DNA of 17,316 nt, from NCBI GenBank assembly GCA_044425815.1, contig JAWXVA010000054.1, positions 1 to 17,316 of the forward strand. Direction: 5' to 3'. This document shows, piece by piece, positions 7,664 to 15,593 of the stretch. This stretch comes from CAUPWF01 sp044425815 (GTDB taxonomy: Bacteria; Bacillota; Clostridia; Lachnospirales; Lachnospiraceae). The first letter of the stretch is position 1. Every line of letters begins with the position of its first letter. The translations under genes were made by a program, and so were the position numbers. Below the pieces are notes generated by a model. That model saw nothing but the letters and a program-made list of their open reading frames with translations. It ran no database searches and was not told where the DNA came from.

Positions 7664-8836
7664 ATGGAATTAAATAGAGATGTAGTGAAAAAAATAAGAG
7701 GATTGATTGTGTTTACCACATTAATCATAGTGTGTTTATGGAAAAGTGAGATGGTATTAGATTTCTTATCAGAAGCAGTGAGTGTGCTATCACCTTTTAT
7801 TGTAGGTGCAGCAATCGCATTTATTATTAATGTGCCGATGTCGTTTATTGAAAGAAATCTACGGGCGAAAGTAAAGATAAAAGAACAGGTAATGAATAAA
7901 ATAGCTCGTCCATGTTCTCTTATTTTGACCATTATTTTTATTATTGGAATCATCGTGTTAGTGGTATTTGTTGTAGTTCCACAGCTGGCAACTACTGTGT
8001 CGAGTTTGGGCGAGAACCTACAAGTATTTATACCAGAGCTGGCACAATTTGCGGCAAAATTATTTGAAGATAACCCAGAAATAGCAGCGATGTTTCTAAA
8101 TGTTGAATACGACTGGGATAAAATAGTGAATTTTCTATGGGGATTTGTACAATCAGGAGCGGGTAGTGTAGTAGATACTACAGTTACAGTGGCATTGAAT
8201 GTGGTTTCGGCATTTACAACTTTTTTTATAGGATTGATTTTCTCAATTTATGTTGTGTTACAAAAAGAAAAGTTAGGTATGCAATTTCGCAAGGTAGCAT
8301 TTGCATTTATGAGAAAAGGAAGAGCAGAAGCAGTGTTAGAAATATGTGCACTAACATATAAGACGTTTTCTAGCTTTTTGACAGGGCAGTGTCTAGAAGC
8401 AATTATCCTAGGGTCTATATTTGTTATTGTACTTGCAATATTCAAGCTTCCATATGCATTACTAATTGGAATCTTGATTGCATTTACAGCGTTAATCCCT
8501 GTATTTGGGGCATTTTTAGGATGTTTTATTGGCGCATTCTTGATCTTTATTGATGATCCTTGGAAGGCATTGACGTTTATTATTATTTTCCTCGTGTTGC
8601 AACAAATAGAAGGGAATCTAATATACCCACATGTGGTTGGAAATTCAGTTGGTCTACCATCCATATGGGTACTCGTAGCCGTGAGCGTGGGTGCAAGCCT
8701 TATGGGTGTTGTAGGGATGTTGATTTTTATACCGATTACATCAGTGCTCTACACATTGTTTCGAGAGGTTGTATATCTGAAATTAAAGAAGAATAAGATA
8801 AATCCGAAAGATGTCGAAAATAAAGTGATAGGCTGA
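7664..8836 (+). CDS. AI-2E (PerM/YtvI-like) family membrane protein
   Basis: An integral membrane protein of 390 aa with about eight transmembrane segments. It has the family layout: an N-terminal TM pair, a soluble stretch at about residues 110-160 (LGENLQVFIPELAQF), then the conserved C-terminal core with PVFGAFLGCFIGAFL and QQIEGNLIYPHVVGNSVGLP, ending in a basic tail. The family was named after a proposed autoinducer-2 exporter, but members also act as Na+/H+ antiporters or have unknown roles, so no substrate is assigned. ATG 7664 is chosen because AAGAGGTG lies just upstream; an in-frame GTG at 7658 overlaps that site. It sits 81 bases after mazG and 73 before the acetyltransferase gene with no terminator on either side. 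Confidence 0.88.
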   Translation: MELNRDVVKKIRGLIVFTTLIIVCLWKSEMVLDFLSEAVSVLSPFIVGAAIAFIINVPMSFIERNLRAKVKIKEQVMNKIARPCSLILTIIFIIGIIVLVVFVVVPQLATTVSSLGENLQVFIPELAQFAAKLFEDNPEIAAMFLNVEYDWDKIVNFLWGFVQSGAGSVVDTTVTVALNVVSAFTTFFIGLIFSIYVVLQKEKLGMQFRKVAFAFMRKGRAEAVLEICALTYKTFSSFLTGQCLEAIILGSIFVIVLAIFKLPYALLIGILIAFTALIPVFGAFLGCFIGAFLIFIDDPWKALTFIIIFLVLQQIEGNLIYPHVVGNSVGLPSIWVLVAVSVGASLMGVVGMLIFIPITSVLYTLFREVVYLKLKKNKINPKDVENKVIG

Positions 8837-8909
8837 CAAAAAAAAGTAAGCAAGAAAGCTAATAGAAATATAGTAGAAAAGACAGTAGGAAAGGTGAGGG
8901 GGAATAGGA

Positions 8910-9467
8910 GTGGAAAGCACTGATGAATCAAAATATATAATACGCGTTGCAACATTAGAAGATATGCCAAGATTACTTGAAATCTACAGCTACTATGTTG
9001 CAGAAACAACCATATCATTCGAGTATGTGGTGCCAACGTTAGAAGAATTTGCAGATAGATTCAAGACAATTATTAAGAAATATCCTTATTTAGTTATGGA
9101 GAAAAATGGAGAAATTGTAGGATATGCTTATGCGAATACTTATAAAGGTCGTGCTGCCTATGATTGGTGTGTAGAAACTACTATTTATTTAGATAAAATA
9201 CAGAGAGGTAAGGGAGCGGGAACGCAATTATATACAGCGCTAGAATCTTATTTAAAGAAACAAAACATTTTGAATCTTAATGCATGTATTACATATCCTA
9301 ATCCAAGAAGTATTCAATTTCATGAACGACTAGGATACGAGAAAAATGCACATTTCCATAAATGCGGATATAAATTTAATGAATGGCATGATATGATATG
9401 GATGGAGAAGATTATAGGGGAACATAAGCTTGATATGGAAGATGTTATTTGGTTTGAGAATTTATAA
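8910..9467 (+). CDS. GNAT acetyltransferase, phosphinothricin-type
   Basis: A single GNAT domain fills this 185-aa protein. The acetyl-CoA pyrophosphate loop is Q-R-G-K-G-A-G at residues 98-104. The order IRVATLEDMPRLLEIY, TTISFEY, YAYANTYKGRAAYDW, ETTIYLD and FHERLGYEK matches the phosphinothricin/methionine-sulfone N-acetyltransferase branch (Bar/PAT/YncA). Such enzymes acetylate the amino group of phosphinothricin or methionine sulfone and sulfoximine; the physiological substrate is often unknown. The start is a GTG with a GAGGGGGA site about seven bases upstream; the next in-frame ATG would cut into the domain. It lies 15 bases from glpK and is surely co-transcribed with it, although no metabolic link is apparent. 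Confidence 0.88.
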   Translation: MESTDESKYIIRVATLEDMPRLLEIYSYYVAETTISFEYVVPTLEEFADRFKTIIKKYPYLVMEKNGEIVGYAYANTYKGRAAYDWCVETTIYLDKIQRGKGAGTQLYTALESYLKKQNILNLNACITYPNPRSIQFHERLGYEKNAHFHKCGYKFNEWHDMIWMEKIIGEHKLDMEDVIWFENL

Positions 9468-9482
9468 GGGGGGAGATTGCTC

Positions 9483-10976
9483 GTGAAGAAATATATTATG
9501 GCATTAGATTCAGGAACGACAAGTAATCGTTGCATACTGTTTAATAAAAGGGGAGAAATATGCAGTGTGGCACAGAAAGAGTTCACGCAATATTTTCCAA
9601 AACCAGGTTGGGTAGAGCATGATGCAGATGAAATATGGTCAACCCAATTAGAGGTTACGAAACAAGCGATGAATAATATTGGTGCAACTGCTACAGATAT
9701 AGAGGCCATTGGCATTACGAATCAACGAGAAACAACAGTTGTTTGGAATAAGAACACGGGTAGACCGATTGGACCTGCTATTGTATGGCAATGTCGTAGA
9801 ACAGCAGAATACTGTGATAGTCTAAAAGAACAGGGTTTGACAGATGTGATTCGTGATAAAACAGGTTTAGTGTTAGATGCGTATTTTTCAGGAACTAAAT
9901 TGAAATGGCTCTTGGAACATGCAGACGGTGCGAAAGAAGCTGCTCAAAAAGGAGAACTGTTATTTGGGACGATAGATAGTTGGCTTATCTGGAAGTTGAC
10001 AAAAGGACAGAAACATGTAACGGATTATTCTAATGCATCAAGAACAATGCTTTATAATATTAAGGAATTGTGCTGGGATAAAGAAATTATTGAACTATTA
10101 GATATCCCAGAAAATATGTTGCCAGAAGTATTGCCATCAAGTTACCAATATGGGGAGGCAGATGCAGAATTCTTAGGCGCACCAGTTCCGATTGCAGGAG
10201 CTGCTGGTGATCAACAGGCAGCCCTATTTGGACAAAATTGTTTTGAAAAAGGAGCGGTTAAGAATACCTATGGAACAGGATGTTTCTTGCTTATGAATAC
10301 TGGAGAACAACCAATGTATTCGGAGAATGGACTTGTAACTACGATAGCATGGGGGATAGACGGCAAGGTGAACTATGCTTTAGAAGGTTCTATTTTCATC
10401 GCAGGAGCGGCGCTGCAATGGCTTCGTGATGAATTGAAGATGATAGAAACAGCTGCAGATTCTGAATACATGGCAAAGAAAGTGAAGAATACGAATGGAT
10501 GCTACGTTGTACCTGCATTTACAGGATTAGGAGCTCCGTATTGGAATCAAGATGCGAGAGGAAGCATCGTTGGTTTAACGAGAGGTGTGAACAAATATCA
10601 TATCATAAGAGCTACATTGGAATCATTAGCATTTCAGGTAAATGACGTGTTAGATGCGATGAAGGCGGATACGAATCTTGAACTCACATCCTTGCGTGTA
10701 GATGGAGGGGCAAGTGCGAATAATCTTTTGATGAAGATGCAAGCAGATATTTGTAATGCGCCAGTAGAGAGACCAATGTGTGTGGAATCCACAGCGATAG
10801 GTGCAGCCTATCTAGCAGGGTTAGCAGTAGGGTATTGGGATTCGCTAGAAGACATAAAGAAAAATCGCTCGGTAGAGCGAGTATTTGAACCAGTGATGAA
10901 TGCAGAAGAGCGTACCCGTAAAATCAGCAACTGGCACAAAGCAATTGAATGTGCATGTATGTGGGAAGGTAGATAA
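9483..10976 (+). CDS. glpK: Glycerol kinase
   Basis: A full-length FGGY-family kinase (497 aa) that phosphorylates glycerol to sn-glycerol 3-phosphate in the cytoplasm. Visible motifs are the N-terminal phosphate loop ALDSGTTSNR, GITNQRETTVVW, the catalytic region GAAGDQQAALFG (Asp243), GTGCF, the signature AFTGLGAPYWNQDARG and the C-terminal VDGGASANNLLM. GTG 9483 is chosen because AAGGGGGGAG lies about nine bases upstream and the protein then begins MKKYIMALDSGTT like other GlpK proteins; TTG 9477 is too close to that site. In the loop that carries the HPr-phosphorylated His in enterococcal GlpK (HFYG), this protein has Glu229-Phe-Leu-Gly. No glpF, glpD or glpO gene is next to it. Confidence 0.96.
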   Translation: MKKYIMALDSGTTSNRCILFNKRGEICSVAQKEFTQYFPKPGWVEHDADEIWSTQLEVTKQAMNNIGATATDIEAIGITNQRETTVVWNKNTGRPIGPAIVWQCRRTAEYCDSLKEQGLTDVIRDKTGLVLDAYFSGTKLKWLLEHADGAKEAAQKGELLFGTIDSWLIWKLTKGQKHVTDYSNASRTMLYNIKELCWDKEIIELLDIPENMLPEVLPSSYQYGEADAEFLGAPVPIAGAAGDQQAALFGQNCFEKGAVKNTYGTGCFLLMNTGEQPMYSENGLVTTIAWGIDGKVNYALEGSIFIAGAALQWLRDELKMIETAADSEYMAKKVKNTNGCYVVPAFTGLGAPYWNQDARGSIVGLTRGVNKYHIIRATLESLAFQVNDVLDAMKADTNLELTSLRVDGGASANNLLMKMQADICNAPVERPMCVESTAIGAAYLAGLAVGYWDSLEDIKKNRSVERVFEPVMNAEERTRKISNWHKAIECACMWEGR

Positions 10977-11005
10977 TAGGTTTTGAATATTAAATGATAA
11001 ATAAT

Positions 11006-11051
11006 AAATGCTTCGGACTACGATAAAGAATTCGTAGTGCGAAGCATTTTT
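11006..11051. terminator. Terminator between glpK and the ABC-F gene
   Basis: AATGCTTCG (from 11007) pairs with CGAAGCATT, and after one G-G mismatch ACTACGA pairs with TCGTAGT, around an eight-base loop. Five T residues follow on the plus strand. An AT-rich stretch on the other side lets it serve the convergent minus-strand gene as well. It ends the plus-strand block. Confidence 0.9.
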
Positions 11052-11081
11052 AGTATAAATAAATGAAAAAAATTGTCTTAT

Positions 11082-12836
11082 CTAAGATAATTTCGAGATA
11101 GCAGCGATGACCGCTTCTAATTCATCACAAAGTTTTTGCGCTTTTTCAAATTCATTCAGTAGAAGCGTTTCTTCGATTTTCATTTCAAGTGCTTTTTTCT
11201 TTTCTTCTAATTCAAGATATTGTTTGTCGAAATGTTTGGCATAAATCATTTGCTTGAATTTCTTGAGTTTCATTTTGCGAACGGTTTTGTCGGTAATTAT
11301 TAAGACGTAGTCAACACAGTTAGCAATCGTATAGAAATCGTGAGATACCATAAGGATCGCACCGTTATAATTTGAAATCGCTTTTTCAAGTGATAGTTGT
11401 GCATAAGTATCCAAGTGACTGGTAGGCTCATCTAATAAAAGTGCATTCGCATCTGTAGTCGAAATCTTAGCTAGTTGCAGAATGTTTTTCTCGCCACCTG
11501 AAAGTGAACCGATTCGCTGTTCTAAGATTTCTCCTTCGAAGCTATAGGCTGAAACATAGTCACGAATTTGATCATAAGTCTGGAATCCAAGCTCGAAGAA
11601 TTCATCGAAAATAGTATTCGTCTCGGTGAGCATTTCCCCTTGTGCTTGCGAAAGGTAAGCTAATTTTGTTCCTGTATTTAGAGAAATTGCAGGATTTTGG
11701 TTTTGGTAAATTGCGCGTAAGAGGGTAGTCTTTCCCGTACCATTCGGTCCAATAATCGCCACCTTGTCATTTGCTCCAATTTCAAAACTAACATTCTCAA
11801 GAAGTAAATCATCAAAAGAAACAGTATAATCATCTACTGTAATTGCGATAGAATCAGCATCCAATGGGTTTATAGTCTGGAGTTCAATTCTAGGTTGCTT
11901 TACATAGATGAACGGTTCCTTGATACGCCTAGCCATAAGACGTTCTTGAATTTTCACTCTAGCGCCTAAGGCGCGACCGCGTGCAGCGTCGGCATCATAA
12001 GATGCTCTAGCACGTAATTTTTCTATAATTTGATCGTTCCGTTCAATTTCTTCTGTATCAGCAACAGCAAGTTCTTGTAATTCCACCTTATTTACTAGAA
12101 GAGAGAAGTTGTAGTCGATATAATTGCCATCAAATTCTTGAATCATAGTATCTTCTAGATGTAGAATCTTATGAAAGCAATGATTCAATAAATAGCGATT
12201 GTGTGTAATAACTAATAATGTACCCTTATGAGAATTAATTAAGGAACAAAGTGAGTTCAAGTTCTCAAAGTCAAGAAATACATCAGGTTCATCCATGATT
12301 AATAGGTCGGGTTTAATTAACATCTCACGGATAACTTGAACAAGTTTGAATTCACCACCGCTAATCTGTGTAACGAGAAGGTCTTTCTGCTTTATTAAAT
12401 CAGCGAGTTGTAATTTCTTATTAATGTTGCTTTCATAATCGTGTCCGTCAATTGCTTCAAAAGCATCGAGCTTCTCTTGATAGCGTTCGAGAACAAGTTC
12501 CATTTCATCTGTAGTTTCAAGCTCCTTACAAATTGCATCAATTTCGGCTTGTAACTTTATGAATTCTTCTGCGATATATTCAAAAACGGTCAGTTCACGA
12601 GAGTTATTTAATTGAGAAAATTGGCTTACATATCCGATTCTAGCATCAGGGGCAATGTCTAATTTCCCGGTGTACATATATTCTTCAGGATCCATAATCA
12701 TATCAACAAGGGAACTCTTTCCACTTCCACTGATTCCTATAAAAGCACAGTGCTTATCTGCTTCTAAAGTAAAGGAAATGTTATTATATAATTCTTTCTG
12801 GGGATATCCATAGGATAGATTTTCAACTTTAATCAT
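11082..12836 (-). CDS. ABC-F family ATPase (ribosome-associated)
   Basis: A soluble protein of 584 aa with two ABC ATPase domains and no membrane segment, which defines ABC-F. Domain 1 has Walker A GISGSGKS (34-41), signature ISGGE (158-162) and Walker B MDEP (Asp182, Glu183). Domain 2 has Walker A GPNGTGKT (363-370), signature LSGGE (445-449) and Walker B LLLDEPTSHLD (Asp469, Glu470). A basic helical linker near residues 255-325 (KLRARASYDADAARGRAL) corresponds to the P-site tRNA interaction arm, and a coiled-coil tail follows domain 2. ABC-F proteins bind the ribosomal E site; some protect against antibiotics, others act as translation factors, and this one cannot be assigned further. ATG 12836 has AAAGG seven bases upstream; ATG 12851 overlaps a leader stop codon and is an alternative. 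Confidence 0.9.
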   Translation of the reverse strand: MIKVENLSYGYPQKELYNNISFTLEADKHCAFIGISGSGKSSLVDMIMDPEEYMYTGKLDIAPDARIGYVSQFSQLNNSRELTVFEYIAEEFIKLQAEIDAICKELETTDEMELVLERYQEKLDAFEAIDGHDYESNINKKLQLADLIKQKDLLVTQISGGEFKLVQVIREMLIKPDLLIMDEPDVFLDFENLNSLCSLINSHKGTLLVITHNRYLLNHCFHKILHLEDTMIQEFDGNYIDYNFSLLVNKVELQELAVADTEEIERNDQIIEKLRARASYDADAARGRALGARVKIQERLMARRIKEPFIYVKQPRIELQTINPLDADSIAITVDDYTVSFDDLLLENVSFEIGANDKVAIIGPNGTGKTTLLRAIYQNQNPAISLNTGTKLAYLSQAQGEMLTETNTIFDEFFELGFQTYDQIRDYVSAYSFEGEILEQRIGSLSGGEKNILQLAKISTTDANALLLDEPTSHLDTYAQLSLEKAISNYNGAILMVSHDFYTIANCVDYVLIITDKTVRKMKLKKFKQMIYAKHFDKQYLELEEKKKALEMKIEETLLLNEFEKAQKLCDELEAVIAAISKLS

Positions 12837-12850
12837 GGTATTACCTTTCA

Positions 12851-12886
12851 TTATTTTGAAAAAGAGCTAGTATGAAAGCTCTTCAT
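12851..12886 (-). CDS. Possible leader peptide of the ABC-F gene (11 codons)
   Basis: On the minus strand an ATG at 12886 opens a frame that reads MKSFHTSSFSK and stops with TAA. The stop overlaps an in-frame ATG of the ABC-F gene (TAATG, at 12851). A weak binding site (TTGGA) lies about six bases upstream. The frame lies between the predicted promoter and the ABC-F gene and encloses a terminator-like hairpin. Short leader frames controlling attenuation are known for several ABC-F resistance genes. Whether this one is translated is inference. Confidence 0.35.
   Translation of the reverse strand: MKSFHTSSFSK
12859..12883 (-). terminator. Terminator-like hairpin in the ABC-F leader (possible attenuator)
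   Basis: On the minus strand AAGAGCT (from 12883) and AGCTCTT (to 12862) form a perfect seven-base-pair stem with an eight-base loop, followed by T residues to 12859, giving five Ts in a row. It lies wholly within the possible leader frame and just upstream of the ABC-F ribosome binding site. The stem is short, so termination would be partial at best. Confidence 0.45.
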
Positions 12887-12911
12887 AGTTTGTCCAATAG
12901 GTCTATCTGAT

Positions 12912-12940
12912 AGCATAACATTTTCTGGATGTGAATTCAA
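12912..12940 (-). promoter_or_regulatory. Promoter for the ABC-F gene
   Basis: On the minus strand TTGAAT (12940-12935) is followed by a 17-base spacer and TATGCT (12917-12912), preceded by TG one base upstream to give an extended -10 (TGTTATGCT). It lies in the 119-base gap after the DHHW gene. Predicted transcription would start near 12905, giving a leader of about 70 bases before the ABC-F start codon. A small palindrome CTATCTGATAG (12903-12913) overlaps the start-site region. Confidence 0.6.
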
Positions 12941-12955
12941 TTATCGTTTTCTAAA

Positions 12956-14062
12956 TTATTGTAACCAGATAAGATTTGTGTCACTGGAGAAATTGGGAAT
13001 ACTATAGCAAAATAGTACTTGGGTCACGGCGTTATCAATGATAAATTCACTCATAGAATTTCTGTTAAATCGAAGGTCAACCATGTGGATGGTCTCGTAA
13101 TGATCGATTAGAAAAGGTACTAATGAGTTAGCAAAAGAATCTTTGATTAGAAGGAGCGTTCCTTCACCGTTTCCGCAGATTTTTATATGGGGATAATTTC
13201 CACCTAAAAAGACAGTGTATTTGTCACTGAGAGATAGATTTTCAATTTCATACAAATTCCCTGTAAATACTTCCGTTCCATCTACAATTTCTATATCTAC
13301 ATTCTCAGTATAGGTAGTGATAGTGTCAGCCTCAATTCCACGTATTCCTGACTTTGCATAGAGTGTACCATAGAAATCTTGGGACTGTATGGTAGGAGTG
13401 TAATAATCTAATGAATACTGTGATTTGCCCATACTCGAAAGGATATCACCAGAAGCATAATAGCTTCCTAGACTTGTCCAATGATGATCGGTACCATAAT
13501 AAATGTACTCGTCATTATGGGCAATCAGTGTTTCATAGGGTGAGATTGTATTATCAATTGTATTCTCAACATATTGGAGTATCTCTAGTTGAGAACTCAC
13601 AGGTGCATTTGCTGGTAACTGATCTGCATAGATTTCACTAGCAGTAGGAATGAAAGCAAAATAAACAGGGATAGAAGTGTTAGAAATAGTGTCAGTGAAA
13701 TTCTGGATAGCGCTAAGATTCTTATCGATTTGATTATAATCAGTTATAATAAATTTTTCGATTAGTGTATCTTCGGTTGAGAGATAAACATCATTGTTTT
13801 CAACCTTTCCTAACAACTGTTCTGTTGACGATTTCAATGTTACGAAAGTGTCGCGCATGAAAAATTGATCAGTAATATAAGTTTCAATATCTTCTGACCA
13901 TTCACCAGAGAAAAAAGCATGAAATGAAAAATCAGGAACTTGCATTAAATACCTGTTTTCAAGGTCAGAAAAACTGCTGTCTGGAGTAATGAAATTTATG
14001 GTGAATATTCCTACTATGAATACAAAGAAAATTAAGGTTGTACATAATTGGGACAGTTTCAT
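12956..14062 (-). CDS. DHHW-family protein (AlgJ/AlgX-like partner of MBOAT)
   Basis: This 368-aa protein has one N-terminal membrane anchor or uncleaved signal (LCTTLIFFVFIVGIFTINF), then an extracytoplasmic domain. The family-defining motif GTDHHWTSLG is present (Asp192, His193, His194, Trp195), and KDSFANSLVPF carries a candidate nucleophile Ser309, as in the SGNH-like AlgJ/AlgX acetyltransferases. ENRYLMQVPDFS near residue 35 is also typical. It follows the MBOAT gene by 85 bases and likely receives acyl groups exported by that protein and transfers them to an extracellular polymer. ATG 14062 is chosen because AAAGGA lies about six bases upstream; ATG 14077 is in frame but has no binding site. 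The target polymer is unknown. Confidence 0.88.
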   Translation of the reverse strand: MKLSQLCTTLIFFVFIVGIFTINFITPDSSFSDLENRYLMQVPDFSFHAFFSGEWSEDIETYITDQFFMRDTFVTLKSSTEQLLGKVENNDVYLSTEDTLIEKFIITDYNQIDKNLSAIQNFTDTISNTSIPVYFAFIPTASEIYADQLPANAPVSSQLEILQYVENTIDNTISPYETLIAHNDEYIYYGTDHHWTSLGSYYASGDILSSMGKSQYSLDYYTPTIQSQDFYGTLYAKSGIRGIEADTITTYTENVDIEIVDGTEVFTGNLYEIENLSLSDKYTVFLGGNYPHIKICGNGEGTLLLIKDSFANSLVPFLIDHYETIHMVDLRFNRNSMSEFIIDNAVTQVLFCYSIPNFSSDTNLIWLQ

Positions 14063-14147
14063 GAGAATTCCTTTCATTAAATATACTGTTGAGCTCTAAA
14101 GAAATTTTGACCACGGATATCTACGGATACTTACGCACAGAGTGCTT

Positions 14148-15563
14148 TTAGAATCGAAAATATAGGAAAGGATTATAGCTTGCATCTACAAGATATGCCG
14201 TAGATAGTAAAAGCACGAATGCAATTCCAAGGTTCTTTATTATGCTGAGAAATACAGGTGAAATATGGAACCGCCGCAATTCTTTATGTTTATGAAATGG
14301 AATTGCAAATAGCAGACATAATGCGAGCACAACGCCATAGCTTGTAAGATAATATAAATCATCACTGTTATAGAGCGATGGGGCATGATAACCAAATAAT
14401 CGAAGCATATAGGAAGCCAATAAGTTCATACTACCTTCTACTGCGAAAATACACCAACCTATTAGTATGATAATAATAGCGTATAAGTGTGAGATAAACC
14501 CAGGCAGACGCTGTAAATGTTTTAATAAAAAAGCTTTCTCAAGGATTAACACGATAGCATAGTAGAGACCCCAAATAATAAAGTTCCAAGATGCACCGTG
14601 CCAGAGTCCGGTGGCAAGCCAAACAATCAATATATTTCGATAGGTGCAGATTACACTTACTTGATTTCCGCCTAAGGGAATGTAGACATAATCTCGGAAC
14701 CAAGAACTTAGGGAAATGTGCCAACGACGCCAAAAATCACTTGCCGATTTCGCAATATAAGGATAATTGAAATTTTCTAAGAATTCAAATCCTAGCATGC
14801 GTCCAAGACCTCTAGCCATATCAGAATATCCTGAGAAATCAAAATATATCTGAAATGCAAATGCGATAATACCCAGCCAAGAACCGACTATAGATAAATC
14901 TGTACTAGGCATCCCTTTGTAGGTATCCCAAAGAAGTCCAATATTATTAGCAAGAAGAACTTTTTTAAATAATCCGTAGACGAATAACTCTATCCCGCTT
15001 GATACTTGTTTAAGAGTAGTGCGCCGTTTTGTTAATTGCGAAGAAATATCCTTATATTTAACAATAGGACCTGCGATTAATTGTGGGAATAAAGTGACAT
15101 ACACACCAAAATCAATTATATTTCTCTGCGCCTTTGCGTCACGCCTATAAATATCAATGGTATAACTCATAGTTTGAAAGGTGTAAAAAGAAATACCGAT
15201 AGGGAGTGGTATCCCTATCGGCTCTAGAAAATCAAAATAAGGTGAGATACTCTTCAGTATAATAATAAAAAAATCATAATATTTGAAGAAAAATAACATG
15301 CTTAGATTTATGAAAACAGATTGTAAGACATAACGCTTTGCTTGTGCATCGTTGCTACGATATTTTTCTACGAGAATCCCATGTGAATAATCTACAAGAA
15401 TAGAAAAAATCATAATCAAGATATAAATAGGTTCGCCAAAACCATAGAAAATCAAATTGGCAATTAACAAACAAAAGTTTCGATACCTTAGTGGTGTAAG
15501 AAAATAAATTCCTAAAACAAAAGGTAAATAAACAAACATGAATATTAAACTGCTGAAAATCAT
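14148..15563 (-). CDS. MBOAT-family O-acyltransferase (AlgI/DltB/PatA-like)
   Basis: A multi-pass membrane protein of 471 aa with about ten to twelve hydrophobic segments. Family motifs are visible: PIGISFYTFQTMSYTIDIYRR, LFPQLIAGPIVKY, FQIYFDFSGYSDMARGLGRM, the conserved DFWRRWHISLSSWFRDYVYIPLGG, and WLATGLWHGASWNF with the catalytic His322. Such proteins move acyl groups, usually acetyl, across the membrane for O-acylation of alginate, peptidoglycan or teichoic acids and other glycans. AAGGGAG lies seven bases before the ATG. It is 30 bases downstream of the lipoprotein gene and directly upstream of the DHHW gene, the usual partner pair in Lachnospiraceae-like genomes. The acyl donor and polymer cannot be told from sequence. 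Confidence 0.95.
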   Translation of the reverse strand: MIFSSLIFMFVYLPFVLGIYFLTPLRYRNFCLLIANLIFYGFGEPIYILIMIFSILVDYSHGILVEKYRSNDAQAKRYVLQSVFINLSMLFFFKYYDFFIIILKSISPYFDFLEPIGIPLPIGISFYTFQTMSYTIDIYRRDAKAQRNIIDFGVYVTLFPQLIAGPIVKYKDISSQLTKRRTTLKQVSSGIELFVYGLFKKVLLANNIGLLWDTYKGMPSTDLSIVGSWLGIIAFAFQIYFDFSGYSDMARGLGRMLGFEFLENFNYPYIAKSASDFWRRWHISLSSWFRDYVYIPLGGNQVSVICTYRNILIVWLATGLWHGASWNFIIWGLYYAIVLILEKAFLLKHLQRLPGFISHLYAIIIILIGWCIFAVEGSMNLLASYMLRLFGYHAPSLYNSDDLYYLTSYGVVLALCLLFAIPFHKHKELRRFHISPVFLSIIKNLGIAFVLLLSTAYLVDASYNPFLYFRF

Positions 15564-15593
15564 AGTGTACTCCCTTAATTTTGAATCGGTATC

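Noticed and set aside
7658..8836. Autoinducer-2 export as a firm function for the AI-2E family protein
   Set aside because: The family name reflects one proposal; members have other shown activities and no luxS or lsr gene is in the window.
8910..9467. Calling the GNAT gene a herbicide-resistance (pat/bar) gene
   Set aside because: Sequence fits the branch, but natural substrates of these homologues vary and no phosphinothricin biosynthesis genes are present.
11082..12836. Calling the ABC-F gene an antibiotic resistance gene (Lsa/Vga type)
   Set aside because: Motifs show ABC-F only; the linker tip does not allow assignment to a resistance subgroup by eye.
14113..14129. ACGGATA direct repeat in the MBOAT-DHHW gap
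   Set aside because: Two seven-base copies only, with no adjoining promoter or strong hairpin; could be chance.
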